From Bacteroidales bacterium (GTDB lineage Bacteria > Bacteroidota > Bacteroidia > Bacteroidales > P3): DNA of 45,836 nucleotides. Position numbers and translations under genes: made by a program. Position 1 is the first letter of the stretch; every line of letters begins with the position of its first letter. Positions 37,346 to 45,813 of this stretch are shown piece after piece. The notes beneath the pieces are model-generated. The model was not told the origin of the DNA, did not search any database, and saw nothing but the letters and a program-made list of their open reading frames with translations. The stretch is from assembly GCA_009785505.1 (NCBI GenBank), contig WQWA01000012.1, positions 1-45,836 on the forward strand, in the 5' to 3' direction.

Positions 37346-38218
37346 TTAAGCCCGTGGATGGGCGGTTTTATAATTTTGTTTTAATTTTTCTATGCTGTTG
37401 TGTGTGTAAACTTGTGTGGCGGCCAAACTGCTGTGTCCGAGTAATTCTTTTACAGCGTTCAAATCCGCACCATTGTTGAGTAAGTGCGTGGCAAACGTGT
37501 GTCGTAAAACGTGCGGACTGCGTTTGTCGATTGGTGTTTGCATCAAAAAAGTTTGTACAATTTTGTAAACTTTTTGTTGAGTTAAGGGTTTATTTTTTAA
37601 ATCGACAAACAGATATTCGGTAGATTGAGGCAAACCATCAGTTTTAATTTTTTGATACGATGAAAGCAATGAGGACACGGCTTCAGTTAGCGGAACAATG
37701 CGTTCTTTGCTACCTTTTCCGAAAAATTTGACTGTTTTTTGTTCCGAGTCTATGTCTTGATTTTTCAAATTGATTAGTTCCGAAACCCGCGCGCCTGTAG
37801 CATAAAAAAATTCGATAATAACTCGATTGCGAACGCTTTCAAAATCATCTTGGTCATAAATTTCGGAAAGCAAGTTGTGAATTTGACGCTCTTGAACATA
37901 AATCGGCAAACGCTTTTTTTGTTTCAGTCGAACGATGCCCACAGTAGGATTTATTTTGATTTTTTCTCGCTTAAGTTGATAGCGATAAAACGATTTTAAT
38001 GCTGTAAGTTTGCCATTGATTGTTGTTTCCGAAAGTCCGTCGTTCTTCAATTCGGCTAACCATGTTCGGATTTGTGGAGTTTTTACAGTATTGAAATCCA
38101 CAGTATCGTATGCGCTTTTCAAAAACGCTTCGAATTGTTGTAAATCATAGCGGTAAATCTCAAACGTACGCTTCGAATAACGTCTTTCCGAACTCAGGTA
38201 TTGTAAAAATTCGTTCAT
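37346..38218 (-). CDS. tyrosine recombinase XerC/XerD
   Basis: The 290-residue recombinase has an N-terminal SAM-like core-binding domain and a catalytic domain with Arg144 (T-G-A-R-V-S-E-L), Lys168, His236-x2-Arg239 (H-V-L-R-H-T-F-A-T-H), His262 and nucleophile Tyr271. Context in a housekeeping operon with hpf suggests the chromosome-dimer-resolving XerC-type enzyme of Bacteroidota, not a mobile-element integrase. The start ATG 38218 is set by the -7 box at 38249. Confidence 0.92.
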   Translation of the reverse strand: MNEFLQYLSSERRYSKRTFEIYRYDLQQFEAFLKSAYDTVDFNTVKTPQIRTWLAELKNDGLSETTINGKLTALKSFYRYQLKREKIKINPTVGIVRLKQKKRLPIYVQERQIHNLLSEIYDQDDFESVRNRVIIEFFYATGARVSELINLKNQDIDSEQKTVKFFGKGSKERIVPLTEAVSSLLSSYQKIKTDGLPQSTEYLFVDLKNKPLTQQKVYKIVQTFLMQTPIDKRSPHVLRHTFATHLLNNGADLNAVKELLGHSSLAATQVYTHNSIEKLKQNYKTAHPRA

Positions 38219-38248
38219 TTTTTTACTTCGTTGAAGGCTCCGCCACTG

Positions 38249-38256
38249 CAAAGATA
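38249..38256 (-). promoter_or_regulatory. -7 promoter box for the xerC-hpf-mnmE operon
   Basis: TATCTTTG on the minus strand, 30 bases from the ATG at 38218, just past the rlmN stop. Confidence 0.8.
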
Positions 38257-38280
38257 CGAATTTTAATTGAAAATCGAGAA

Positions 38281-39303
38281 TTAAGACTTGGAAAATGTAG
38301 AAAGCAACCCACAAGCGGCCATAATATCTTCGCCACGAGATTGGCGAATGGTGCAGATGATGCCGTGTTCGCTCAGATAATCGCGGAATTCAATCATACG
38401 CTCTTCGGTTGAAGGTTGAAAATCGTTGCTTGGTATGGAATGATATTTGATTAAATTTACTCTGCAAAAAAGTCCTTTCAGTAGTTTGGTTAGTTCGTCC
38501 AAATGAGTGTGTTTATCATTGATTCCGTCGAACATGATGTATTCGAACGACAAACGGCGTTGCCCCGACCAATCGTATTTTTTCAACGATTTTATCACGC
38601 TTGAAATCGGATATTTGTTTTGAATCGGCATAAATTTTTGGCGTTCGTAATCGAAAGGGGAGTGCAGGCTTATCGCCAAATGGCACTCTGATTCGGCAAT
38701 AAATCGTTCCATTTCCGGAATCAAACCAATCGTTGAAACATTGATTCTACGCGGGCTCCAAGCGTATCCCCAATCCGAAGTGAGAATTTCCAAACTTTTT
38801 AGAACTTCGTCTAAATTATCGAAAGGCTCGCCCATGCCCATGTACACGATGTTCGTCATCAGTTCGCTTTCGGGAATGGAACGCAGTTGGTTTAGAATTT
38901 CACCGCAAGTGAGGTTGTGCTGAAAGCCCTGTTTTCCTGTTGCACAAAAATCGCAACCCATTCTGCAACCCATTTGCACCGAAATACACAGCGTGTGCCT
39001 GTCCGAACTTGGCATATAAACTGCTTCAATCAAGCCGTTTTTACTCGTTTCGAAGAGATATTTTCTCGTTCCATCCGACGAAATTTGCACATCAATGGGG
39101 TAGGAGATACCCATATCGAAATGTTGTTTCAGCAATTCACGGGTTTTCAGCGAAAGATTGGTCATTTCATCGATGCTCGAAACTTGTTTTTTGTAGAGCC
39201 ATTCACAGATTTGTTTTGCGTTGAAACTCGGTAATCCGTAGACTTTGCAGAATATTTGTAGTTCTGATAATGTATTTCCAAAAAGTGGTTGTTGATTTTT
39301 CAT
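38281..39303 (-). CDS. rlmN: 23S rRNA/tRNA adenine-C2 methyltransferase RlmN
   Basis: The 340-residue radical-SAM enzyme has the cluster triad C113-x3-C117-x2-C120 (G-C-R-M-G-C-D-F-C-A-T-G), the G-M-G-E-P SAM motif and the methyl-carrying Cys near the C-terminus (A-A-C-G-L, residue 331). It methylates A2503 of 23S rRNA and A37 of some tRNAs. It lies 17 bases downstream of a 35-codon membrane ORF and shares its promoter at 39443. Confidence 0.95.
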   Translation of the reverse strand: MKNQQPLFGNTLSELQIFCKVYGLPSFNAKQICEWLYKKQVSSIDEMTNLSLKTRELLKQHFDMGISYPIDVQISSDGTRKYLFETSKNGLIEAVYMPSSDRHTLCISVQMGCRMGCDFCATGKQGFQHNLTCGEILNQLRSIPESELMTNIVYMGMGEPFDNLDEVLKSLEILTSDWGYAWSPRRINVSTIGLIPEMERFIAESECHLAISLHSPFDYERQKFMPIQNKYPISSVIKSLKKYDWSGQRRLSFEYIMFDGINDKHTHLDELTKLLKGLFCRVNLIKYHSIPSNDFQPSTEERMIEFRDYLSEHGIICTIRQSRGEDIMAACGLLSTFSKS

Positions 39304-39320
39304 TTTCTCAATTTGTCTTG

Positions 39321-39428
39321 TTATCTAAACACTCTGGAAAACAAAAGCAACGCAACTAATACGGCACAAGCTATTATTTTCAATGCATCATTGATCTTTT
39401 TTTTGCTGTATCTTTTTTTACCTTTCAC
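39321..39428 (-). CDS. small basic single-span membrane protein (35 aa, GTG start)
   Basis: A 36-codon frame begins with GTG at 39428, 14 bases after the -7 box at 39443, and ends with TAA at 39321. The product has a Lys/Arg-rich head (K-G-K-K-R-Y-S-K-K-K) and one hydrophobic helix (L-K-I-I-A-C-A-V-L-V-A-L-L-L-F) with a basic end (S-R-V-F-R). It fills the rlmN leader with 17 bases left. It could be a true small protein or a leader peptide. No family recognised. Confidence 0.5.
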   Translation of the reverse strand: MKGKKRYSKKKINDALKIIACAVLVALLLFSRVFR

Positions 39429-39442
39429 AGATTTATTTTTTG

Positions 39443-39450
39443 CAAAGATA
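39443..39450 (-). promoter_or_regulatory. -7 promoter box for the small ORF and rlmN
   Basis: TATCTTTG on the minus strand, 139 bases from the rlmN ATG. Confidence 0.75.
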
Positions 39451-39481
39451 CGAAAAATTCTTTCATCTTGATTTTTTGTCG

Positions 39482-40153
39482 CTACAGAAAGTAAATCAAC
39501 AGCAAATAAACCATTGCCGCAGGTGCGGCAAACAAAATACTGTCTAATCGGTCGAGCAGTCCGCCGTGTCCGGGCAAAATTGTTCCGGAATCCTTAACAT
39601 TCAAACTACGTTTGATATACGACTCAAACAAGTCGCCCATTGTGCCAAAAATGACAACGACAATTGCCAAACCTACCCATCTGATAATGTTTTTCACGGT
39701 AAGGTAGTCTGATGTAAAGTGACTGAATAAAAATCCCGCAAATCCCGCAAAAACAAGTCCGCCGAAAAAGCCTTCCCATGTTTTTTTTGGAGAAATACGC
39801 TCGAACAATTTTGTTTTTCCGAACTTTATTCCAACCAAGTATGCAAATGTGTCATTCACCCATACAAATGCAAACAATGCCAAGCTATACAGCGGACTTA
39901 TCGAATAGATATAAAACAAACAAACGAGTGGTAGAATGATATAAAAATACGCAAAGACCGAGTACCACAAACTCTTTTTTTGCTTCGGGCTTCCGTTCTC
40001 TTTCAACATTTTTCGGTATTCAAAAACCATCATAGTCCATAACATAGCCATGACAACGACAAAACTCTGATAAATCAACATCGACACAAGAACTAAGACT
40101 ACAAAAGCACCTCCCGTAATCGTTCGTTGCACAAAATTAGATTGAATTTTCAT
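39482..40153 (-). CDS. cdsA: phosphatidate cytidylyltransferase
   Basis: The 223-residue protein has about six membrane helices. The CDS signature spans F-G-K-T-K-L-F-E-R-I-S-P-K-K-T-W-E-G-F-F-G-G and the C-terminal K-D-S-G-T-I-L-P-G-H-G-G-L-L-D-R-L-D-S, with metal-binding Asp residues. It makes CDP-diacylglycerol for phospholipid synthesis. It is shorter than the roughly 270 residues usual in the group, the missing part being N-terminal helices. Last gene of rsfS-ftsH-LUD-cdsA, 2 bases after the LUD gene. Confidence 0.93.
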   Translation of the reverse strand: MKIQSNFVQRTITGGAFVVLVLVSMLIYQSFVVVMAMLWTMMVFEYRKMLKENGSPKQKKSLWYSVFAYFYIILPLVCLFYIYSISPLYSLALFAFVWVNDTFAYLVGIKFGKTKLFERISPKKTWEGFFGGLVFAGFAGFLFSHFTSDYLTVKNIIRWVGLAIVVVIFGTMGDLFESYIKRSLNVKDSGTILPGHGGLLDRLDSILFAAPAAMVYLLLIYFL

Positions 40154-40155
40154 AA

Positions 40156-40803
40156 TTATTGCGGTGTCGTTGTGTCAATTAGAAATAGAAAAAGTTGCTT
40201 TGTCCCAAAACCTTGCTCTACTTCGCCGTCAATGTCTTCTACTCGGCTCAACCCATTCACAATTGAGAACGCTGACGGCATTTTTATCGGAAATCTTTCT
40301 TTAATCAGTTTGAATGCGGATTTCAAATCCGGTTGTATTTGCTCTATTGTTCCGATCACAATTTGCGTGTCCAATATACTTAAAATTCGCCGTCCGGATG
40401 TAGATTGCGAACTAAACACGATACTTCCCGTTAGAGCGATCAGGAAATCGCAAGAAGTCATCCCTACCTTTTTAGCAATCAGTTCGTTGGTATTATTTGT
40501 AAACGGTAATCCTGCGTGGGTTAAGATTCGCTGCAAGGTTTCTTCGGCGCAATATATTTTATCCCATTTTTCTTGTTCTGAGAAAAATCGGATATTGTCA
40601 ATTGCTTCTTGAACGTCATTACAGTATATAAATTTTCCACCGTTACTAACAAAGTTCTCCGCAAACTCAATATCCAAACTATTTTTGGAATCGTGATAAA
40701 CCGATGTATCCAAGTCTAAGTCGTGAAAGGAAGACGGCGCTTTCTCAATGAGTGCATCACGTACGCTTTTCAGCATTCTTTCTTTATCACTGAAGGGGTT
40801 CAT
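40156..40803 (-). CDS. LUD domain (LutC/YkgG-like) protein
   Basis: The 215-residue protein has the LUD pattern: F-V-S-N-G-G-K-F-I-Y-C near the start of the domain, C-D-F-L-I-A-L-T-G-S-I-V-F-S-S near the middle, and the T-G-S/G-R-R loop. LUD proteins are known in lactate utilisation (LutBC). LutA/LutB partners are absent here; it sits between ftsH (4-base overlap) and cdsA, so its job may differ. No other clue. Confidence 0.75.
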   Translation of the reverse strand: MNPFSDKERMLKSVRDALIEKAPSSFHDLDLDTSVYHDSKNSLDIEFAENFVSNGGKFIYCNDVQEAIDNIRFFSEQEKWDKIYCAEETLQRILTHAGLPFTNNTNELIAKKVGMTSCDFLIALTGSIVFSSQSTSGRRILSILDTQIVIGTIEQIQPDLKSAFKLIKERFPIKMPSAFSIVNGLSRVEDIDGEVEQGFGTKQLFLFLIDTTTPQ

Positions 40804-42887
40804 TCTTGACTGTTTTCGACATCAATGATTGTCGCTGAGGGCTCGCTAATTGCTTTTTCAGCATCAGCCGGACGAGGCCCGAAAATCTGCTCCAAATCAT
40901 CTCTAAAAAGTACTTCGCGTTTCATCAACGTGTCTGCCAAAGTATCTAATTTATCACGATTTTCTCTCAAAATATCTTTCGCCTTTTGATAAGCTTCCTC
41001 AACGATGCTCCGAACTTCCGTATCAATAATTTCCGAAGTTTTCTCGCAGTAAGGCTTGGAAAAACTATATTCTTGTGCACCTTGCGAATCGTAATAACTG
41101 ATATTCCCAATTTTGTCACTCATGCCGAAATAGGCTACCATCGCATAAGCCTGCTTGGTTACTTTTTCCAAATCGTTCATCGCACCTGTAGAAATTTTTC
41201 CGAATACAACATCTTCTGCGGCACGTCCGCCAAGAGTCGCGGTCATTTCATCAATCATTTGTTCGCGAGTTGTAATTTGTCGTTCTTCGGGCAAATACCA
41301 CGCCGCTCCAAGCGATCTCCCTCGAGGAACAATAGTTACTTTAATCAATGGATGTGCATGTTTCAAAAGCCAGCTCACAGAGGCGTGTCCTGCTTCGTGA
41401 TAAGCAATGGTTTTCTTTTCTTCGGGTGAAATAAATTTGCTTCGACGCTCCAAACCGCCTACAATGCGGTCGATTGCATCCAAGAAATCTTGTTTGTCAA
41501 CCTCTTTTTTTCCGTTTCGTGCGGCAATCAAAGCCGACTCATTGCATACATTTGCAATATCCGCACCTGAAAATCCGGGCGTTTGTTTTGCTAAAAAATC
41601 AATATCCAACTCCGGCGATTTCTTGATATTTTTCAAGTGTACGCCGAAAATAGCTTTACGTTCTTCAAGTTCGGGAAGTTCTACATGGATTTCACGATCG
41701 AAACGTCCTGCACGCATAAGCGCTTTATCTAAAATGTCTGCACGGTTTGTCGCAGCAAGAATAATCACACCGCTGTTTGTTCCGAACCCATCCATTTCCG
41801 TCAAAAGCTGGTTGAGTGTGTTTTCACGCTCATCGTTTCCGCCGGTAAATGCGTTTTTCCCGCGTGCACGACCGATGGCGTCAATTTCGTCAATAAAAAT
41901 TATACACGGTGCTTTCTCTTTTGCATTTTTGAACAAGTCTCTAACACGTGATGCACCAACTCCAACAAACATTTCCACAAAATCCGAACCTGAAATCGAG
42001 AAAAACGGAACTTTTGCTTCACCTGCGACAGCCTTTGCCAGCAAGGTCTTTCCTGTTCCCGGAGGACCAACCAATAACGCACCTTTCGGGATTTTTCCAC
42101 CTAAATCAGTATATTTTTTTGGATTTTTCAAGAAATCCACAATTTCCATAACTTCTACTTTCGCTTCCGCTAATCCGGCTACATCGCTAAATGTAACTTG
42201 TCCGTTTTTCCCGTCAAAAAGTTGTGCTTTTGATTTTCCAAAATTGAAGATTCCACCCATTCCTCCACCGCCGCCGGGGCCTCCCATACCGCCACCCATC
42301 ATTCGGCTAACCAACATAAATATGAAGAAGATGATAAGTATAGTCCACAAAAAACCCATACCTTCAAACATCCCACGACGATCTTCTGTAGTGAATATTA
42401 TACCGGCAGGAGGTCTGAAATTAGCTAATTCTTCAGCGGTCAAATGCTCCATTTCTGCTTCGGTGGCAATATTTTCCCAGTCCCGGATTTGATTGTAAAA
42501 CAGATCGACCGATGTTGGAATTCGATAAACAAAAAATCGCTCTGCTCTGTTGCCGTCGCTTCTCAGGCGTTCATACAAATCATTGGCCTCTACCCGTTCG
42601 CTTTTGATACGAATCTCTGCAAATGGCTGATTTCTTGTCGTATGAACAATAAGAATTCGCTCGACATCTCTACGCTCAACCATCTCTTGCAGCTCGGGTG
42701 CATAGACGGGAAACGACCTTGGCTCCCAACGATTTCCAAAGAAATTCAAACCTATAATGGCTGCAAGAACTACCGTCCAAATCCAGGGCCAAATGGAGCG
42801 TTTAGGCTTTTTTTGTTGTGGATTTTGTCGATTTGGGTTTTGATTTGGTTGCTGGTTTTGTTGTTGATTTTGATGATTTCCGTTCAT
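40800..42887 (-). CDS. ftsH: ATP-dependent zinc metalloprotease FtsH
   Basis: The 695-residue membrane AAA protease starts with a Gln/Asn/Pro-rich head (1-28), helix 1 (32-50), a periplasmic domain, helix 2 (about 177-194) and a Gly-rich hinge. The AAA domain (Walker A G-P-P-G-T-G-K-T 274-281, Walker B F-I-D-E-I-D 331-336, second region of homology 379-398) and zinc site H-E-A-G-H (497-501) follow. It degrades membrane and regulatory proteins. Its first 86 bases overlap the 3' end of rsfS in another frame, so the low-complexity head is dual-coding. Confidence 0.96.
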   Translation of the reverse strand: MNGNHQNQQQNQQPNQNPNRQNPQQKKPKRSIWPWIWTVVLAAIIGLNFFGNRWEPRSFPVYAPELQEMVERRDVERILIVHTTRNQPFAEIRIKSERVEANDLYERLRSDGNRAERFFVYRIPTSVDLFYNQIRDWENIATEAEMEHLTAEELANFRPPAGIIFTTEDRRGMFEGMGFLWTILIIFFIFMLVSRMMGGGMGGPGGGGGMGGIFNFGKSKAQLFDGKNGQVTFSDVAGLAEAKVEVMEIVDFLKNPKKYTDLGGKIPKGALLVGPPGTGKTLLAKAVAGEAKVPFFSISGSDFVEMFVGVGASRVRDLFKNAKEKAPCIIFIDEIDAIGRARGKNAFTGGNDERENTLNQLLTEMDGFGTNSGVIILAATNRADILDKALMRAGRFDREIHVELPELEERKAIFGVHLKNIKKSPELDIDFLAKQTPGFSGADIANVCNESALIAARNGKKEVDKQDFLDAIDRIVGGLERRSKFISPEEKKTIAYHEAGHASVSWLLKHAHPLIKVTIVPRGRSLGAAWYLPEERQITTREQMIDEMTATLGGRAAEDVVFGKISTGAMNDLEKVTKQAYAMVAYFGMSDKIGNISYYDSQGAQEYSFSKPYCEKTSEIIDTEVRSIVEEAYQKAKDILRENRDKLDTLADTLMKREVLFRDDLEQIFGPRPADAEKAISEPSATIIDVENSQE

Positions 42888-43373
42888 TATTTTTTGTGCT
42901 CTTTTTTACGGGTTCTTTTTTAGCTAGTTTCCTTGTATTGTCTTTTTTGATGCTTTTTTTCGCAACAGATTCTTTTTTTACAGTAGCCTTTTTGATAGGA
43001 ACTTCTTCAACAATTGGTGTGATTACTGCATCTGCCCAAAGATTTTCAAGTTGATAATGTTCTCTGACTTCTTGTTGAAAAACATGTACTACCACATCTA
43101 AGTAGTCTAACAAAATCCATTCCGAATTGGCAAAGCCTTGGCATGTGCGGGGTTCATGCGCAGGACTGTTTTCACTTTTCGACGAATTTCTTCGGCGATT
43201 GCATTAACTTGTGTCGTTGAGTTTCCGTGTGTAATGATGAAATAATCGAAGTTTGCGCCTTTGATTTTTGTTAAGTCAAGCAACAAAATGTCTTCAGCCT
43301 TTTTTTCGTGCATAGCATCGAAAATATTATCAAAAAGGAGTTCTGTAGAGTTTCGCAGTTTGGATTTTGCCAT
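42802..43373 (-). pseudogene. rsfS: ribosomal silencing factor RsfS, one-base frameshift, Lys-rich tail
   Basis: Two frames together make one RsfS/Iojap protein. The first (from ATG 43373: M-A-K-S-K-L-R-N ... L-R-M-N-P-A-H-A) hits a stop at 43107. The second carries G-F-A-N-S-E-W-I-L-L-D-Y-L-D-V-V-V-H-V-F-Q ... Y-Q-L-E-N-L-W-A-D-A. They join if one base is missing near 43131-43145 (C-A-T-G-C-C-A-A-G-G-C). The second frame continues into a 65-residue Lys/Ser/Thr tail (K-K-S-T, K-S-T-T-K repeats) ending at 42802 inside ftsH. RsfS blocks subunit joining via L14. No slippery heptamer is seen, so mutation or read error is more likely than programmed shifting. Confidence 0.85.
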
Positions 43374-43393
43374 ATTGAAGTGATATTTGATTG

Positions 43394-43401
43394 CAAAGAT
43401 A
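43394..43401 (-). promoter_or_regulatory. -7 promoter box for rsfS-ftsH-LUD-cdsA
   Basis: TATCTTTG on the minus strand, 20 bases from the rsfS ATG. Confidence 0.8.
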
Positions 43402-43474
43402 CGAAAAAAAAACGACATCTTAAAAATTTCTGAAAAAAAAAGCAAAAAAATTTGGTAAATCAAAAAAAAAATCG

Positions 43475-43482
43475 TACCTTTG
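43475..43482 (+). promoter_or_regulatory. -7 promoter box for the secE-nusG-rplKAJ operon
   Basis: TACCTTTG with TTTG at 43451-43454 (20-base spacer), 45 bases before secE. Confidence 0.85.
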
Positions 43483-43527
43483 CACCCCCAAAATGTATTC
43501 TTTAGTTAAGAAAATAGACCTAAAACA

Positions 43528-43743
43528 ATGAGAAGATTCGTTAATTATGTGAAAGAAAGCTACGTGGAATTGATGCAAAAAGTATCATGGCCTACGTATG
43601 CCGAGCTACAAAACAGCGCAATTGTTGTATTTGTGGCATCTCTAATCATCGCTACGATGGTATTTGTAATGGATATGGCAGTAGGCGTTCACACCGGTGG
43701 CGCTTGGAAAGGCGTTTTAGGCTATATTTACGGCATGATGTAA
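43528..43743 (+). CDS. secE: preprotein translocase subunit SecE
   Basis: The 71-residue protein has the SecE layout: an amphipathic helix with K-E-S-Y-V-E-L-M-Q-K-V-S-W-P-T-Y-A-E-L and one membrane helix (about 33-55, I-V-V-F-V-A-S-L-I-I-A-T-M-V-F-V-M). First gene of the operon. The usual upstream tuf and tRNA-Trp are not here; rsfS is divergent instead. A 119-base spacer to nusG holds small hairpins (GCCGAAAGGC; CCGAAATCTTCGG) and no gene. Confidence 0.95.
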   Translation: MRRFVNYVKESYVELMQKVSWPTYAELQNSAIVVFVASLIIATMVFVMDMAVGVHTGGAWKGVLGYIYGMM

Positions 43744-43862
43744 AAAACCTTGCCGAAAGGCGGATTTCCGAAATCTTCGGACTGTAGATGGCTTCCACGT
43801 CTATGGCAATCGCTCGACGGCAAACACTATAAAATTCTATTCTACCCTTTAATTTCAATGGT

Positions 43863-44405
43863 ATGAGCGAGCAAGTCAAAAAATGGTATGTAGTCCGTGC
43901 GTTAAGTGGAAAAGAGAAAAAAGCGAAGGAATATCTTGAAAAAGAAATTCAACGCTTGAAATTGCAAGACTACATCAGCCAAGTCTTGATTCCGACGGAA
44001 AAAGTATTTACAATCAAAAACGGTAAAAAAGTGAGTGCAGAACGTACTTATTTACCGGGGTATATTTTGATTGAAGCATACTTGACCGGCGAATACATTC
44101 ATATCATTCGAAACATTCCAAACATCATCGGCTTTTTGGGATCACAAGGCGAACCCATTCCAATGCGTCCTGCTGAAGTGAACAAAATTCTTGGTAAAGT
44201 TGATGAATTGACCGATGCCGCCGAAGAAATGTTAGAGCCGTTTATCGTTGGAGAACCTGTGAAGGTAATCGACGGGCCGTTCAACAATTTCTCAGGAATC
44301 ATCGAGGAAGTCAATGAGGAAAAGAAAAAATTAAAGGTTATGGTAAAGATCTTCGGACGGAAAACCCCGCTCGAACTGGCTTTTACACAGGTAGAAAAGG
44401 AGTAA
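43863..44405 (+). CDS. nusG: transcription termination/antitermination factor NusG
   Basis: The 180-residue protein has an NGN domain ([16 protein letters not shown], 6-21; [10 protein letters not shown]) and a C-terminal KOW domain ([17 protein letters not shown], about 127-143). The length is normal for housekeeping NusG, and the context between secE and rplK confirms it is not an UpxY-like paralogue. Confidence 0.97.
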   Translation: MSEQVKKWYVVRALSGKEKKAKEYLEKEIQRLKLQDYISQVLIPTEKVFTIKNGKKVSAERTYLPGYILIEAYLTGEYIHIIRNIPNIIGFLGSQGEPIPMRPAEVNKILGKVDELTDAAEEMLEPFIVGEPVKVIDGPFNNFSGIIEEVNEEKKKLKVMVKIFGRKTPLELAFTQVEKE

Positions 44406-44409
44406 TATG

Positions 44410-44440
44410 GTAGGGCGCTTCGACTCCGCTCAGTAGCCGG
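44410..44440. repeat. CTTCGACTCCGCTCAG repeat after nusG
   Basis: This repeat core (GGCGCTTCGACTCCGCTCAG) is related to the element at 44499-44536 in inverse orientation, and to the argS insert at 29917-29936. Confidence 0.65.
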
Positions 44441-44498
44441 TCAATGAGCCCAAAACCGTGAATGTCGGATAACATTCTGAAAATGTTACAATGTCAAA

Positions 44499-44536
44499 GA
44501 CGCACGCGGTCACTGAGCAAAGTCGAAGTGTGCGTC
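44499..44536. repeat. GACGCAC...GTGCGTC palindromic element before rplK
   Basis: Outer arms GACGCAC/GTGCGTC enclose CACTGAGCAAAGTCGAAG, the reverse-complement type of the core at 44410. It adjoins the rplK leader, ending 20 bases before the ATG. Confidence 0.75.
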
Positions 44537-44556
44537 CCAACAAAAAAGAAAAAACA

Positions 44557-44997
44557 ATGGCAAAACAAATTAGCGCATTAATCAAATTACAGATTAAAGG
44601 AGGCGCAGCCAATCCATCACCTCCGGTTGGTCCCGCATTGGGAGCAAAAGGTGTGAATATCATGGAATTTTGCAAGCAGTTTAACGCTCGTACACAAGAG
44701 AGTGCAGGGAAAGTATTACCTGTAGTTATCACTGTTTACGCGGATAAATCGTTTGATTTCATCGTAAAAACACCTCCGGTGGCGGTTCAACTTATGGATG
44801 CAACTAAAGCGAAAAAAGGTTCTCCGGAGCCAAACCGTGCTAAAATTGCAAAAGTAACTTGGGATCAGGTTCGCACTATCGCTGAAGCGAAAATGCCCGA
44901 CTTGAACTGCTTTACCGTAGAATCTGCTATGAAAATGGTAGCCGGTACAGCCCGTTCGATGGGTATTACTGTGGATGGTGGTAACCCTCCTGCATAA
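44557..44997 (+). CDS. rplK: 50S ribosomal protein L11
   Basis: The 146-residue protein has the N-terminal domain ([21 protein letters not shown]) and the C-terminal rRNA-binding domain ending A-R-S-M-G-I-T-V. The ATG at 44557 is used; a longer frame from 44491 would translate the palindromic repeat and is rejected. Confidence 0.97.
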   Translation: MAKQISALIKLQIKGGAANPSPPVGPALGAKGVNIMEFCKQFNARTQESAGKVLPVVITVYADKSFDFIVKTPPVAVQLMDATKAKKGSPEPNRAKIAKVTWDQVRTIAEAKMPDLNCFTVESAMKMVAGTARSMGITVDGGNPPA

Positions 44998-45002
44998 TCT
45001 AA

Positions 45003-45098
45003 AAGTGAAAAGTTGGAAAGTTCATAAAGTTCATAAAGAAATTGTGCTGAGTCGCAAATAACTTTACAAACTTTGAAACTTTACAAACTTTACAAACT
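45003..45098. repeat. AAAGTTCATAAAGTT / ACTTTACAAACTTT spacer repeat between rplK and rplA
   Basis: Tandem AAAGTTCATAAAGTTCATAAAG units on the left face ACTTTACAAACTTTGAAACTTTACAAACTTTAC on the right, allowing a long imperfect hairpin. No gene. Confidence 0.65.
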
Positions 45099-45110
45099 AA
45101 TTAAAAAACA

Positions 45111-45800
45111 ATGGGAACAATAACAAAAAAAAGAAAAGACGTTTTAGCAAAATTCGACAAAGAAAAAACATACACTTTGGAGGAGGCTTCTAATGTCGTG
45201 AAACAAATCACTACCACAAAATTTGATGCTTCTGTGGATATCGATGTTCGTTTGGGCGTTGATCCTCGTAAAGCCGATCAGATGGTACGTGGATCGGTTA
45301 CTCTTCCGCATGGAACGGGTAAAACGATGCGTGTGTTGGTGCTTTGTACACCCGACAAAGAAGATGAAGCTAAAGCAGCCGGAGCCGATTACTACGGATT
45401 GGACGAATACGTAGAGAAAATAAAAGGCGGTTGGACGGACGTTGATGTTATTATTACAATGCCAAGCGTGATGCCCAAAGTGGGTGCCCTCGGAAAAATT
45501 TTAGGACCTCGCGGCTTGATGCCGAATCCTAAGACAGGCACTGTTACTATGGAAGTCGGCAAAGCTGTTCAAGATGCCAAAGGTGGCAAAATTGACTTCA
45601 AGGTGGATAAATTCGGTATCGTGCACACACGTGTAGGAAAAGTATCTTTCGATCCTCAAAAAATCAAAGAGAACGCTTCGGAAGTGTTGCAAATGATCAT
45701 GAAACTAAAACCACCTAAAGCTAAAGGTACTTATGTAAAAAGCATTTATATGTCGAGCACCATGAGTCCGGGCATTAAAATCGATCCTAAATCAATCTAA
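45111..45800 (+). CDS. rplA: 50S ribosomal protein L1
   Basis: The 229-residue protein has the full L1 fold: [20 protein letters not shown] near 42-61, the [15 protein letters not shown] signature and the C-terminal [10 protein letters not shown]. It forms the L1 stalk and in many bacteria represses its own operon; no L1 operator was identified here. Confidence 0.97.
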   Translation: MGTITKKRKDVLAKFDKEKTYTLEEASNVVKQITTTKFDASVDIDVRLGVDPRKADQMVRGSVTLPHGTGKTMRVLVLCTPDKEDEAKAAGADYYGLDEYVEKIKGGWTDVDVIITMPSVMPKVGALGKILGPRGLMPNPKTGTVTMEVGKAVQDAKGGKIDFKVDKFGIVHTRVGKVSFDPQKIKENASEVLQMIMKLKPPKAKGTYVKSIYMSSTMSPGIKIDPKSI

Positions 45801-45813
45801 CAATTAAACAGGT

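Noticed and set aside
37346-38218. Integrase of a mobile element
   Set aside because: It lies in a housekeeping operon with hpf and mnmE, has Xer length and motifs, and no attachment repeats were seen nearby.
41407-42492. 361-codon open frame on the plus strand opposite ftsH
   Set aside because: It is a shadow of the well-conserved ftsH gene (rich in Ser/Pro/Ile runs, no domain, no promoter).
43131-43145. Programmed -1 ribosomal frameshift in rsfS
   Set aside because: No X-XXY-YYZ slippery heptamer or obvious downstream structure; family members are encoded in one frame.
43744-43862. tRNA gene between secE and nusG
   Set aside because: The small hairpins do not give a cloverleaf and there is no T-loop GTTCGAnTC consensus.
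44491-44556. N-terminal extension of L11 by 22 residues
   Set aside because: It would translate the GACGCAC palindrome; L11 proteins start at the M-A-K-Q position.
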